64,000 nucleotides of DNA from assembly GCA_005776885.1 (NCBI GenBank), contig SXOD01000020.1:20788-84787 (forward strand), written 5' to 3'. The notes under the pieces were generated by a model. That model saw only the letters and a program-made list of their open reading frames with translations. It was not told the origin of the DNA and made no database searches. Source of the DNA: Planctomycetia bacterium (GTDB taxonomy: Bacteria > Planctomycetota > Phycisphaerae > Phycisphaerales > SM1A02). Made by a program: the position numbers and the translations under genes. Below, one piece after another: positions 7,638 to 16,387 of the stretch. Numbering within the stretch: the first letter of the stretch is position 1; every line of letters begins with the position of its first letter.

Positions 7638-9623
7638 ATGAGCGCCTCGCCGCGATGCACGGATGTCCCGCTGACCATCCTCGCCGGGGGCCCTCGGTCC
7701 GGGGGCGATGCCGGCCAGCGACGCGTGAACCGCATGTCGCGGCGGCGATTCACCGTGCTGATCGCGATCCAGGTCCTGCTGGCCCTCCACGTGGGACTCT
7801 GGCTCTGGGCCGGCGGCGAGACGCTCTCGCCCGTCGAGCCCAGCGAGAGCATGGAAACGCTCAAGCATGGCATCATCAACGTCGGTGCGCTCCTGTTTGG
7901 CACGGCGTTGCTGAGCACCGCGATCCTCGGCCGCTGGTTCTGCGGCTGGGGCTGCCACGTGATCTTGCTCCAGGACTGGTGCGAGCGGCTCTTGGTGCGA
8001 TGGGGAATCCGCCCGAAACCGTTCCGCTCGCGGCTCCTTTTGTGGGTCCCCTTGGCGCTGGCGCTCTACATGTTCGCGTGGCCCGTCGTCTACCGACTTG
8101 CACTCGCCCCGTTCGTGCAACCGGACTTGCACTGGCCAGGCTGGTCCTGGCAGCTCACGACCAACGACTTCTGGAAGACCTTCCCCTCCTGGGCCGTCGC
8201 CATCCCGTTCCTCTTCGTCTGCGGATTCGTCACGGTCTACCTGCTGGGCGGCAAGGCGTACTGCACCTACGGCTGTCCCTACGGCGGGTTCTTTGCCCCC
8301 CTGGACCGACTCGCCCGCGGCCGGATCCGGGTCAACGACGACTGCGAGGGGTGCGGCCACTGCACCGCCTCGTGCTCATCCAACGTGCGCGTGCACGAGG
8401 AAGTCCGGGACTTCAAGATGGTGGTCGATCCAGGCTGCATGAAGTGCCTCGACTGCGTGGCAGCGTGCCCGAAGGAGGCGCTGCGGTTTGATTTCGGCCC
8501 CGCACCCGACTCCTCGCAGCGCCCGGCCGCCGGTCGGCTGTTTGACTTGCGACTGTGGGAAGAACTGGTGATCGCGATCGTCGGCGTCGGCACGATGCTC
8601 GCGGTGCGCGGTGCCTACGGCGCGGTTCCACTCCTCTTTGCCAGCGGCATCGGCGCGTGCGTGGCCTTCGTGGCGTGGAAGGCCACGCGAGTGATCCACG
8701 GCGGATCCGCCGCGTTCCATGGCCACCAGCTCCGGCGCAACGGGAAACCGACGGCGCTTGGGCTGGCGTGGGTCGTGGGTGCGGCACTCGCGCTGGCCGC
8801 GGTCGCGCACACCGGCTGGATCAGCGTGCTGGCCGAGCGGGGCAACGCGGCCTACGTTTCGCTCGACCTTCCGGAGTCCGACGTCTTCGGCGATCACCGG
8901 GTGGAACTGGAACCCACGCGCCGCGACGCGGCGCAGCGCGGCCTGGAGGACCTCACGGCGGCCTCCAACTTCCGCTCGGGTGGATGGGGAGTGGGCAGCC
9001 AGTCCTGGCAGGACGGACTGGACCTCCGTCGCGCCTGGATCCACTGCGTGCTGCATGACTACGCCGCCGCGCAGTCACTGCTCCAGGCGATGTACGACCG
9101 GTCCCCCACGGAGGCAGTGGCCGCCAACATCGGGCGGATCATGCGCGCGCAGGGCGATGACCTGGGCGCGGAACGCAGCTACCAGGATGCCATCACGGCG
9201 CACCCGGACTGGGGACGCCTGCGCGACGAGCGGATCCTGTGGCTCATCCAGTCGAGCCGTTACGACGAAGCGCTTGCCGCCGCACGGCACTGGGTGGCCG
9301 ACCGCCCCGATGACCTCATGGGGATGCGTCGACTCTCCTTGGTGCTCCTGGACTCCCCGCAACCGGAGCTGGTGGAGGAGGGGATTGCCTTGGTGCGGCA
9401 CACACTCACCATCGACCCATCCAATGGATTTGCCCACTACGCACTTGGGCTGGCGGAGGCTCAGCGCGGGAGGCTGGACCTGGCGTTGCCGGCATTCGAG
9501 GAGGCATTGCGGCTGCAGCCCGAACACCCAGCCGTTCGGCAAGCCTTGGCGCAGCTCTACTCGGAGATTGGACGGGAGTCCGAGGCCGCCAAGTTGCTCG
9601 CGCCAGCACAGCCGCCGCGGTAA
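7638..9623 (+). CDS. NapH/CcoG-like 4Fe-4S membrane protein fused to a TPR domain
   Basis: 661 aa from ATG 7638; ATG 7734 would remove a 32-residue leader with no obvious role. Several transmembrane helices surround cysteine motifs CGWGC (102-106) and CTYGCP (209-214), as in NapH/NosR/CcoG-type polyferredoxin proteins. Two classical clusters follow: C236, C239, C242, C246 and C267, C270, C273, C277. After further helices a soluble C-terminal half (about 450-655) holds TPR repeats, e.g. FAHYALGLAEAQRGRLDLAL. The likely role is membrane electron transfer or metal-centre assembly, with the TPR part binding a partner; the substrate is unknown. Its TAA stop forms part of the next gene's promoter hexamer. 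Confidence 0.8.
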   Translation: MSASPRCTDVPLTILAGGPRSGGDAGQRRVNRMSRRRFTVLIAIQVLLALHVGLWLWAGGETLSPVEPSESMETLKHGIINVGALLFGTALLSTAILGRWFCGWGCHVILLQDWCERLLVRWGIRPKPFRSRLLLWVPLALALYMFAWPVVYRLALAPFVQPDLHWPGWSWQLTTNDFWKTFPSWAVAIPFLFVCGFVTVYLLGGKAYCTYGCPYGGFFAPLDRLARGRIRVNDDCEGCGHCTASCSSNVRVHEEVRDFKMVVDPGCMKCLDCVAACPKEALRFDFGPAPDSSQRPAAGRLFDLRLWEELVIAIVGVGTMLAVRGAYGAVPLLFASGIGACVAFVAWKATRVIHGGSAAFHGHQLRRNGKPTALGLAWVVGAALALAAVAHTGWISVLAERGNAAYVSLDLPESDVFGDHRVELEPTRRDAAQRGLEDLTAASNFRSGGWGVGSQSWQDGLDLRRAWIHCVLHDYAAAQSLLQAMYDRSPTEAVAANIGRIMRAQGDDLGAERSYQDAITAHPDWGRLRDERILWLIQSSRYDEALAAARHWVADRPDDLMGMRRLSLVLLDSPQPELVEEGIALVRHTLTIDPSNGFAHYALGLAEAQRGRLDLALPAFEEALRLQPEHPAVRQALAQLYSEIGRESEAAKLLAPAQPPR

Positions 9624-9626
9624 CCT
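9621..9626 (+). promoter_or_regulatory. -10-like TAACCT, leaderless layout
   Basis: TAACCT lies 9 bases before ATG 9636 and its first three bases are the stop codon of the preceding gene. There is no Shine-Dalgarno sequence. Confidence 0.4.
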
Positions 9627-9635
9627 TCGCGATTC

Positions 9636-10097
9636 ATGACTGCGGCCCTGAGCGAGATCCTGTCCCTGACGGCGGTGAAGGTGCCGCTTGTGGCCACCAC
9701 TCGGCAGGGGGCGATCGACGAACTGGTGGACCTGCTCGCGGCGCAGGGCGACATCGGTGACGCGGAGACACTCAAGAAGAGCGTCTGGGAGCGCGAGTGC
9801 CAACGATCGACTGGCATTGGGGAGGGGCTGGCCATCCCGCACGGCAAGTGCGCGACCGCCTCACGGCTGGCGCTCGCGGCGGGCATCTGTGCCGAGCCGA
9901 TTGACTTTCAGTCCATCGACAAGAAGCCGGTCCACATGATCCTGCTCCTCATTTCGCCACCGGACCGAATCACCGACCACATCCAGGCCCTCGGGCGGAT
10001 CAGCCGCGCGCTCTCCAGTGCGTCGGTGAGGCAGCAGGCATACTCGTCCAAGGACGCGAGGGCGCTCTACGAGCTCCTCGCCCAGCACGGCGCCTGA
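9636..10097 (+). CDS. PTS EIIA (PtsN-like) domain protein
   Basis: A 153-aa single-domain protein of the fructose/mannitol EIIA (PTS_EIIA_2) family. The phosphorylated histidine is in GEGLAIPHGK (His69), and LLISPPDRITDHIQALGRIS is the conserved later segment. No sugar permease, EI or HPr gene is nearby, so a regulatory role as for PtsN is more likely than sugar uptake. It lies 12 bases after the Fe-S/TPR gene with a promoter-like hexamer of its own, and is convergent with rsmB. A second EIIA gene lies at 23181-23639. Confidence 0.9.
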   Translation: MTAALSEILSLTAVKVPLVATTRQGAIDELVDLLAAQGDIGDAETLKKSVWERECQRSTGIGEGLAIPHGKCATASRLALAAGICAEPIDFQSIDKKPVHMILLLISPPDRITDHIQALGRISRALSSASVRQQAYSSKDARALYELLAQHGA

Positions 10098-10128
10098 TCG
10101 ACCGGCCGGTCGGCGCGAGATCGCCCCG

Positions 10129-11556
10129 TCAGTCGGCGCGCCGCAGCAGTGCGTGGAATGAACCGTTCGCAATCGTCTCCGGGGGAGCCCCGGGTTCGCC
10201 GGCGGGAAGCGACGTCGCCATGGACTCGGTCTCGAACTCCGCCATCTCGCCGAGTTCCTCAACCATGTGCTCGTTCTCCTCGGAGTCGATGCTGCACGTG
10301 CTCCAGAGCAGGTGCCCGCCGTGTTCCAGGACCCGGATCGCCTTGAAGGCGATCTCCTTCTGCACGCGAAGAAGGGACGAGATCGTGCGACCCGACCAGC
10401 GGTAGCGCGCTTCCAGGCGTCGCGAGAGCACGCCGGAGTTGGAGCAGGGGACGTCCAGGAGGATGAGGTCGTAGCGCTGCCGCGTGGCCAGCGCCTCGTC
10501 GAATGTGACCGCGCGTGCCTTCTCGAACCCACCTTCGGCGAGCCTGGACCGAAGCGAGTCCAGCCGCGCCGCGTCGGTGTCGCAGGCCACGACCTCGGCG
10601 TCCGGGTGCGCGTGCAGCAGCTGCATCGTCTTCGTGCCACGGCCGGCGCACAGGTCCAAGATTCGCCTGGGACCCAGGCCATCGGCGGAGGCGACGGCGA
10701 GGGAACTGGCAGGATCCTGCACGCGCGCGTATCGGCCGCCCGACTGCAACGCGGCGGACAGCTGCGCATCATCGCCGTGGAAGACCAGCCCGCCACGAGC
10801 GTGCGGCGTGGTGAGTGCCCGCAGCTCTCCCGGGAGCGAGTCGGGATCGACCCCCATCAGCACGACGGGTGATTGGCACAACGACGCGGCCATGACTCGT
10901 TCGGCCCGATCGTCGCCCAGCCGTTCACGCCAGCGGGCGCAGAGTCCCTCGGCCAGGGAGGTCTGTTCGGACATGCCCTCGTTGCGCCCACGGGCAAAGA
11001 CGCGCGTGGCGAGACGACGGACGCGGCCGTCCGCCATCGGGAGCGAGCGCGGGTCCTTCAGCCACTCCGAGGCCGGGACGCGTTCGGTGCTTGGGTCGCC
11101 GATGAGCGCCTGCACCCGACGCAGCACGGCGTTGGCAAAGGCTCCGGCGCCCATCCGGACATTGGCATCCACCCAATCCACCGTCTCGTGCACGATCGCG
11201 TGGTGCGGCACCCGGTCCAGGAAGCACATTTGTGCCGTCGCGGCAAAGAGCGCTCCCCGCAGCCCCGGCTCGACGTCACGGGCGGGGCGAGTCGAACAGG
11301 TCCGGAGCATCGCGCCAATGGCACGCCAGTGGCGAAGGAGCACCTGCTCGCTGGCTCGCACCAGCGCAGCATCACGGGCATCGATCGCTTCGGTGAGCGG
11401 GGGGCTGATCGGCAGGTCGGGGAATGCATCCACCAAGCGGCTGGCCCTGGAGAGGAGTGCGCCCCGCGCAGGGGAGATGGGGCCACCACTCACAACCGGA
11501 GGCTGCGGGTCGATGCCAGTCGATTCGTCCGACGGCGTGGGGACCGTGTCACTCAT
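10129..11556 (-). CDS. rsmB: 16S rRNA (cytosine-C5) methyltransferase RsmB family
   Basis: Methylates C967 of 16S rRNA in the classical family member. 475 aa. An N-terminal NusB-like helical domain (about 30-160) is followed by the Rossmann methyltransferase: SAM motif DLCAGRGTKT (301-310), LLDVPCSNSG with C371, and STCSIDSEENE with nucleophile C421. Both cysteines of the m5C mechanism are present. Specificity for C967 rather than another site is inferred from the NusB-like domain. ATG 11556 shares one base with the metK stop (TGATG), implying translational coupling. Confidence 0.9.
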   Translation of the reverse strand: MSDTVPTPSDESTGIDPQPPVVSGGPISPARGALLSRASRLVDAFPDLPISPPLTEAIDARDAALVRASEQVLLRHWRAIGAMLRTCSTRPARDVEPGLRGALFAATAQMCFLDRVPHHAIVHETVDWVDANVRMGAGAFANAVLRRVQALIGDPSTERVPASEWLKDPRSLPMADGRVRRLATRVFARGRNEGMSEQTSLAEGLCARWRERLGDDRAERVMAASLCQSPVVLMGVDPDSLPGELRALTTPHARGGLVFHGDDAQLSAALQSGGRYARVQDPASSLAVASADGLGPRRILDLCAGRGTKTMQLLHAHPDAEVVACDTDAARLDSLRSRLAEGGFEKARAVTFDEALATRQRYDLILLDVPCSNSGVLSRRLEARYRWSGRTISSLLRVQKEIAFKAIRVLEHGGHLLWSTCSIDSEENEHMVEELGEMAEFETESMATSLPAGEPGAPPETIANGSFHALLRRAD

Positions 11557-12863
11557 CAACGGCTACGCGCGCGCGAGGCGGCCTTGCGCAGGGCGGCAGC
11601 CATGTCGGTGCGCTCCCACGAGAAGGTTCCCTTGCCCGCCTCGTCCGGCTCGCGGCCGAAGTGGCCGTGATACGCGGTGTGCGAGTAGATGGGCCGGAGC
11701 AGGTCGAGGGAGTCGATGATGCCGGCGGGGGTCAGGTCAAAGTGGTCCTCGACCAGCTTGGCCAGCACCGCATCGGTCACGGTGCCGGTGCCCCAGGACG
11801 TCACGAAGACGCTGGTGGGTTCCGGGACGCCGATCGCGTAGGCCAGCTGGACCTCGCAGCATCGAGCCAGCACGGCCGAGACGATGTTCTTGGCGACGTA
11901 GCGAGCCATGTAGGCCGCGCTGCGGTCCACCTTGCTCGGGTCCTTGCCGCTGAAGGCGCCGCCGCCATGACGGCCGCGTCCACCGTAGGTGTCCACGATG
12001 ATCTTCCGGCCCGTGAGCCCGGAGTCGCCGTGCGGCCCGCCAACTTCAAAGCAGCCGGTGGGGTTCACGAAGACTTCGATGCCGTTGTGCCACCAGTCGC
12101 CCAGGACGGGCTTGATGATGTGCTTGATGACCGCGTCGCGAAGGGCGCCTTGCTTGTCGTTCCACTTCGGGTGGTGCTGCGTCGAGAGCACCACGTTGCG
12201 GATCCGCGTGGGGTCGATCCCCGCGTAGTCGACGGCGACCTGGCTCTTGGCGTCGGGGCGGAGGCCGCTCACGATGTCCTTCTCGCGGACCTCGGCCTGC
12301 CGCGCCACGAGTCGATGGCTCAGCGCGATCGGCAGCGGCATGCACGAGCGGGTCTCGTCGCAGGCAAACCCGAACATCATGCCTTGGTCGCCGGCACCCT
12401 GCTTCTTGCCCTTGCCCTTGCCGGCCTTGCCAACCACCCCCTGCGCGATGTGCGGGCTTTGCGAGTGCAGCAGGTTGATGACGCCGCAGCCGTGCGCATC
12501 GAATCCGACGCCGGGCTCGTTGTAGCCGATGCGGCGGATCGTCTCCCGCGCGATGGCCGACACGTCCAGCGCCGGCAGCTTCGCGTTGTCGCGGAAGGTC
12601 GTCTCGCCGGCCACGATCACCTGCCCGGTCGTGACCATCGTCTCGCACGCGACCCGGCCACGGGAGTCCCTCGTGAGGATCGCGTCGAGCACGGCGTCCT
12701 TGATCTGGTCGGCCTCCTTGTCGGGGTGGCCCATCGACACACTCTCGGAGGTGAAGGTGAAAGTGTCCTGGGCTTGAGACGATTCGCGGGACTGGCTCAT
12801 AATCGCGGCCGGATTCTGGGATTGCTGACGGGTTTTGTTTGGCATTTCCTGCGTAGAAGGCAC
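11556..12863 (-). CDS. metK: S-adenosylmethionine synthetase
   Basis: Makes SAM from methionine and ATP; here it is upstream of a SAM-dependent rRNA methyltransferase. 435 aa from GTG 12863. Signatures: [20 protein letters not shown] (37-56), [10 protein letters not shown] (156-165) and [20 protein letters not shown] Lys/Gly-rich insert ([10 protein letters not shown]) precedes GAGDQG, where most enzymes have only a few residues. The GTG start is chosen because TAGACT lies exactly 10 bases upstream; it gives a 35-residue extension rich in Gln, Ser and Asn before the normal N-terminus. ATG 12800 is the alternative start without most of it. No SAM riboswitch is possible if the mRNA is leaderless. 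Confidence 0.95.
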   Translation of the reverse strand: MPSTQEMPNKTRQQSQNPAAIMSQSRESSQAQDTFTFTSESVSMGHPDKEADQIKDAVLDAILTRDSRGRVACETMVTTGQVIVAGETTFRDNAKLPALDVSAIARETIRRIGYNEPGVGFDAHGCGVINLLHSQSPHIAQGVVGKAGKGKGKKQGAGDQGMMFGFACDETRSCMPLPIALSHRLVARQAEVREKDIVSGLRPDAKSQVAVDYAGIDPTRIRNVVLSTQHHPKWNDKQGALRDAVIKHIIKPVLGDWWHNGIEVFVNPTGCFEVGGPHGDSGLTGRKIIVDTYGGRGRHGGGAFSGKDPSKVDRSAAYMARYVAKNIVSAVLARCCEVQLAYAIGVPEPTSVFVTSWGTGTVTDAVLAKLVEDHFDLTPAGIIDSLDLLRPIYSHTAYHGHFGREPDEAGKGTFSWERTDMAAALRKAASRARSR

Positions 12864-12873
12864 GATTGAGGTG

Positions 12874-12879
12874 AGTCTA
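12874..12879 (-). promoter_or_regulatory. -10-like TAGACT for metK, leaderless layout
   Basis: TAGACT on the minus strand ends 10 bases before GTG 12863, with no Shine-Dalgarno sequence in between. The same hexamer precedes the genes at 14532 and 61315. Confidence 0.5.
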
Positions 12880-12979
12880 CCAGTCATCGGGGAGGGCTTG
12901 TCGCTTGGCATGCCCTCAACCCGTGGCGATCTTGCGTGCCGACTGCTGCCCTAGGCTTTGGAAAGGCAGCCCCAACTCC

Positions 12980-14485
12980 ATGAATCGAATCCCAAGAATG
13001 TCATTCTCGAACGTGCTCGGCACGTTGGCCCTGGCATTGGGCGGACTCCTCATCGCCTCCACGCCCACGCGCGCCGACGAAGCCGTGCAGCCCGCGACGT
13101 TGCTGGTGAAGCTGGCCACCGGCGTGGCGTGGCAGCACGGGCTCGCGCGTGCGGGCGACGCCGGGGACTGGTTCCCTGCCGGTGCCGACGAAGCCACTCG
13201 ACGTGCCTGCGCCTGGGCGGAACTGGGCGCCCCCGAACCGCTCTACCGCGCCGGCATCGGGACGGACGCTCCGTCCCTGGCGCTCGCCGCGCAACTTGGC
13301 CTGGATCGATGGCACCGTGTGGCGTGCGGCCACGGCGAGGATCCGCGCATCATCGCCACGCTGCTGCAGTCAATGGCTGGGCCATTCGAAGTCGTCGAAG
13401 CAGACCCGATGGGTGGGCTGGCCACGAATGACCCAATCTGGGACATGCAATGGAACATGGAAAACACGGGAACGAGCGGCGGGACGGCCGGCGCCGACAT
13501 CAGTGCGCCGGAGGCGTGGGCGCAGGCACCGCGCGGTGGCGATGGCATCGTGGTCGCCGTGCTTGATGCCGGCGTGGCCGCTCACCTGGACCTGGCCGGC
13601 AGGATTCTCCCCGGGTGGAATGTGCCGTTGCAGAACACGAATACCGGCGACGTCTGCTCGTACCACGGGACGCATGTCTGCGGCACGATTGCCGCCGCGA
13701 GCAACAACCAGGTCGCGATGGCCGGGCTGGCCTCCCAGGCCCTGGTCTTGCCTGTCGTCGTCGTGAATCCATGCTCTGGCTCGGAATCATGGGTGGCGGA
13801 AGGGATCGCCTGGGCCGCCGATCATGGCGCTGACGTGATCAACATGAGTCTCCAGTACGGCGTGGGTTCGCAGGCGCTGCACGACGCGGTCCTGTATGCA
13901 GACGGACTGGGCATCCCGATGGCGGCGGCCACCGGCAACAGCGCGCTCGCGCAACCAGCGTTTCCGGCCCGCTGGCCGGAGACGATCGCCGTGACCGCGA
14001 CCGACAAGTGGGATGAGGTCTGGTCGCTCTCCAACACGGGGACCGAGGTGGATCTCGCTGCGCCAGGCGTCACGGTGGACTCGCTCTACGGCACGTCCGG
14101 CACGTCGAGCCGATCGGGGACCAGCATGGCCGCACCGCATGTGTCGGGCACGATCGCCCTCATGCTCGGTGAAGTGCCGACGCTGTCGACGCCGCTCCTC
14201 CGCGCCGCGCTGGAAGGCACCGCATCCGACATCGAGACGCCCGGCTTTGACACGCTCTCCGGGTCGGGTCGATTGAATGCCGGGGCCGCCGTGGCCGCTG
14301 CGATTGCCTTGGGGCCGGGGCCCGGCGACGTCAATCGCGACGGGGTGGTCAACGGGGCCGATCTCGCGCTCGTGCTGGGCGCGTGGGGCGTGTGCGGTTG
14401 CCCCTGCCCGGTGGACACGAATGCCGATTGCGCCATCGACGGCATGGACCTTGCCGCCGTCCTGGGAGGCTGGAGCAGCGACTGA
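12980..14485 (+). CDS. Secreted subtilisin-family serine protease with dockerin-like tail
   Basis: 501 aa from ATG 12980, chosen because it opens a signal peptide (MNRIPRMSFSNVLGTLALAL, cleavage near T-R-A-D). A prodomain-like region covers about 35-150. The S8 catalytic domain carries VVAVLDAGVA (Asp196), YHGTHVCGTI (His229), AAATGNSA (oxyanion Asn320) and SGTSMAAPHVSG (Ser382), so the triad is complete. The last 50 residues are two calcium-loop repeats (GDVNRDGVVNGADL and VDTNADCAIDGMDL) with C-G-C-P-C between them. It should be an extracellular or envelope protease. It is divergent from metK and leadered: GGAAAGG lies about 14 bases upstream, and CTAGGCT is a possible -10. Confidence 0.92.
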   Translation: MNRIPRMSFSNVLGTLALALGGLLIASTPTRADEAVQPATLLVKLATGVAWQHGLARAGDAGDWFPAGADEATRRACAWAELGAPEPLYRAGIGTDAPSLALAAQLGLDRWHRVACGHGEDPRIIATLLQSMAGPFEVVEADPMGGLATNDPIWDMQWNMENTGTSGGTAGADISAPEAWAQAPRGGDGIVVAVLDAGVAAHLDLAGRILPGWNVPLQNTNTGDVCSYHGTHVCGTIAAASNNQVAMAGLASQALVLPVVVVNPCSGSESWVAEGIAWAADHGADVINMSLQYGVGSQALHDAVLYADGLGIPMAAATGNSALAQPAFPARWPETIAVTATDKWDEVWSLSNTGTEVDLAAPGVTVDSLYGTSGTSSRSGTSMAAPHVSGTIALMLGEVPTLSTPLLRAALEGTASDIETPGFDTLSGSGRLNAGAAVAAAIALGPGPGDVNRDGVVNGADLALVLGAWGVCGCPCPVDTNADCAIDGMDLAAVLGGWSSD

Positions 14486-14516
14486 TTCCGGCCCGGGCGT
14501 GACCAGCCCTGCGACC

Positions 14517-14522
14517 TAGACT
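14517..14522 (+). promoter_or_regulatory. -10-like TAGACT, leaderless layout
   Basis: TAGACT lies 9 bases before ATG 14532 and no Shine-Dalgarno sequence intervenes. Confidence 0.5.
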
Positions 14523-14531
14523 CCATTCACG

Positions 14532-15077
14532 ATGGCCGATCTGGTCCCGGTGACTCTGGCGCGACTGCTCATCCGCGAGATGGCCGACATGCAGTTGGTG
14601 GAGCTCCGGGAGAAGGACGGGGATCGACGATTCCCGATTGCGATCGGCCTGCCCGAGGCGTTCGCCATCGAGCGTCGCTGCAAGGGCCAGGCCGTCGAAC
14701 GTCCCCAGACGCACGACCTCCTGGCGAGCACGATCCAGGCCCTTGGCGGCACACTGGCCCGCGTGGAGATCAACGACCTGCGCGATGGCACGTTCTTCGC
14801 GCGGCTCGTCGTCGTGCACGATGGGACCGAAGTCATGATCGACAGCCGCCCCAGCGACGCGATCGCCCTTGCCGTTGCGGAAGACACGCCGCTCTTCGTC
14901 GCCGAACACGTGCTGGGCGAAGCATCGATCGATGCCTCGTGCCCAGACCTGGCCGCTCAATCGTCGGACGAGGACGAGGGTGACGACGGCCCGGAATCGA
15001 CTTCATCCGGGTCCGACGACGACTCAGACGACGACTCAGACGACGACGCAGACGACGACTCAGACGACGACGACTGA
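14532..15077 (+). CDS. Bifunctional nuclease (BFN/DUF151) family protein with acidic repeat tail
   Basis: 181 aa. Residues 1-130 match the BFN/DUF151 family: a run of L-x-E-K-D-G-x-R-x-F-P-I-x-I-G near the start, then TFFARLVV and DSRPSDAIALAVAEDTPLF. Members are reported to have RNase/DNase activity in plants; bacterial roles are little known. From about residue 145 the protein becomes almost purely acidic, ending in Asp/Ser repeats (SDDDSDDDADDD). The tail is encoded by a 12-base tandem repeat and overlaps the 3' end of truD in antisense by 121 bases. The tail is likely disordered and could bind cations or basic partners, but that is a guess. Confidence 0.85.
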   Translation: MADLVPVTLARLLIREMADMQLVELREKDGDRRFPIAIGLPEAFAIERRCKGQAVERPQTHDLLASTIQALGGTLARVEINDLRDGTFFARLVVVHDGTEVMIDSRPSDAIALAVAEDTPLFVAEHVLGEASIDASCPDLAAQSSDEDEGDDGPESTSSGSDDDSDDDSDDDADDDSDDDD

Positions 15078-16366
15078 TCGCGATGGCGGCGACGGCTGGC
15101 ATCCTCAGGCGCGGCGCCGAGGAGTTCGTGGAGGAGGCTGGTCGCGAAGGCGCCGGCGGGAAGGTCAAACGCCAGGCGAATCGAGCCGCCGTGCTCGTCC
15201 ATGCTGGCTTCCACGTGAGGGTTCCTGATCGGGACGCGCAGCGGCCGCCTCGCACCCAGCGCGGCGTACTGGCTGGATCGCCATTCGCCTCCGTCCAGAC
15301 GGAAGGCGGCCATGGCCTCTCGTTCCATGGCGAGCACCTCGCCTGCCGGCTCGTCCATCTCGGTCCCGAAGAGCGGGCCGCTGGGCGAGAGTTCGCCGGC
15401 GGCAATCCGAGCCTCGATGTCCAGCCGCTGGGGCGAATCGGACGCCCGCGCCTCGTCAAAATGAAAGCGGCCATGCGCACCCGGCCGCCAGAGAATGTCG
15501 CCCAGCAACGGCCGGTGGATCGTCCCCGCCCCAAGTCGCAGGTCGACGACCCGGTTGAAGACCGCGCTCTGGATGCCGCTGACGAAGAACTCCAGGGCCT
15601 GCGCGCCCGCCGCGTGGATCGCCATGGGAAGGGGCCGTCCCTTCGCGCACGCCAGGAGGACGCGCCGTTCGTTCCGCTGTCCTCCACCGAGGAGCGCTGC
15701 GGCATCTTGAAACTGCCCGGCGGCAGCCAAGGCCCGAGCCCGTTTCAATCGATCCGAATCGAGCGCCGAGCCCTCGCCGAGCATCACTGCGAGGAATCGA
15801 TCCCACTGCCCGTGGAGGAGGCACCAGCCCAGCACGTGGTTGGTCTGGAAGAGGCCGAATCGCTGCGGACCGTAGGCGTCCGGCAAGCCAGTCTCCACCA
15901 GCGACTGCATGCGCCGCCAGATGGTGGGAACGAGCAGGGGATCGATCGAGCGAAGCCGGATGCTGAATCGATTGCCGCGCAGCTGCCCTCGCCGAAGCCG
16001 GTGCCGGTGCCGCATCGACCAGAGGATTCCCATGTCGTCCCACTGCGGATCCACCGCGGGCGCGTTCCGTTGGCACAGGTGAATTGAAGCGGTCTGAAGC
16101 GTGATCGCGTGGCGATCCTTCATTCCCGCAGTGCCGATCGACGACGACGGCACGCCGAAGTGGCGAGCCAGGCGTGCCACCATCTCCTGATGATCCACAC
16201 CGCGCTTCTGGACGCCGACGTAGAGGTGTTCTCCCTCTCCGGTGGGATCGAACAATGGAAGTTCATCCACGAGGAAGTCCTCGGGTCGCTCCTTGATCGA
16301 TGCATGGATGGGCGCAACGTCCAGCAGCGTGCGTCGCGCCAGCGGCGGTGGCAGGTCGGGACTCAT
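14957..16366 (-). CDS. truD: tRNA pseudouridine synthase D, with a Ser-rich tail
   Basis: Converts U13 of tRNA-Glu to pseudouridine. 469 aa. KERPEDFLVDELPLF and GTAGMKDRHAITLQ (catalytic Asp84) are the N-terminal family motifs; LRGNRFSIRLR, PDAYGPQRFG and the C-terminal LPAGAFATSLLHELLG complete the fold. The last 38 residues are a Ser/Glu run not expected in the family, produced by reading antisense through the repeat that encodes the acidic tail of the neighbouring gene. TAACGT lies 7 bases before ATG 16366. The gene starts 10 bases after the stop of the PEP-CTERM-like gene. Confidence 0.92.
   Translation of the reverse strand: MSPDLPPPLARRTLLDVAPIHASIKERPEDFLVDELPLFDPTGEGEHLYVGVQKRGVDHQEMVARLARHFGVPSSSIGTAGMKDRHAITLQTASIHLCQRNAPAVDPQWDDMGILWSMRHRHRLRRGQLRGNRFSIRLRSIDPLLVPTIWRRMQSLVETGLPDAYGPQRFGLFQTNHVLGWCLLHGQWDRFLAVMLGEGSALDSDRLKRARALAAAGQFQDAAALLGGGQRNERRVLLACAKGRPLPMAIHAAGAQALEFFVSGIQSAVFNRVVDLRLGAGTIHRPLLGDILWRPGAHGRFHFDEARASDSPQRLDIEARIAAGELSPSGPLFGTEMDEPAGEVLAMEREAMAAFRLDGGEWRSSQYAALGARRPLRVPIRNPHVEASMDEHGGSIRLAFDLPAGAFATSLLHELLGAAPEDASRRRHRDQSSSSESSSASSSESSSESSSDPDEVDSGPSSPSSSSDD
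15015..15074. repeat. 12-base tandem repeat coding in two antisense frames
   Basis: About five units of GACGACTCAGAC with small changes. On the plus strand it encodes Asp/Ser repeats of the BFN-family protein; on the minus strand the same bases encode SSSESSSASSS at the end of TruD. Confidence 0.85.
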
Positions 16367-16369
16367 TGG

Positions 16370-16387
16370 GCCGACGTTAGCGTCGGC
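16370..16387. promoter_or_regulatory. Short hairpin and -10-like TAACGT between the PEP-CTERM-like gene and truD
   Basis: GCCGACG and CGTCGGC form a 7-bp stem with a 4-base loop. On the minus strand the loop and right side contain TAACGT (16374-16379), 7 bases before ATG 16366; its TAA is the stop codon of the PEP-CTERM-like gene. It could be a weak terminator, a leaderless truD promoter, or both. Confidence 0.35.

Noticed and set aside
15015..15074. Short tandem repeats considered as a CRISPR array
   Set aside because: Units are 12 bases with no spacers and lie in coding sequence; the repeats at 39379-39438 and 61230-61266 fail for the same reasons.
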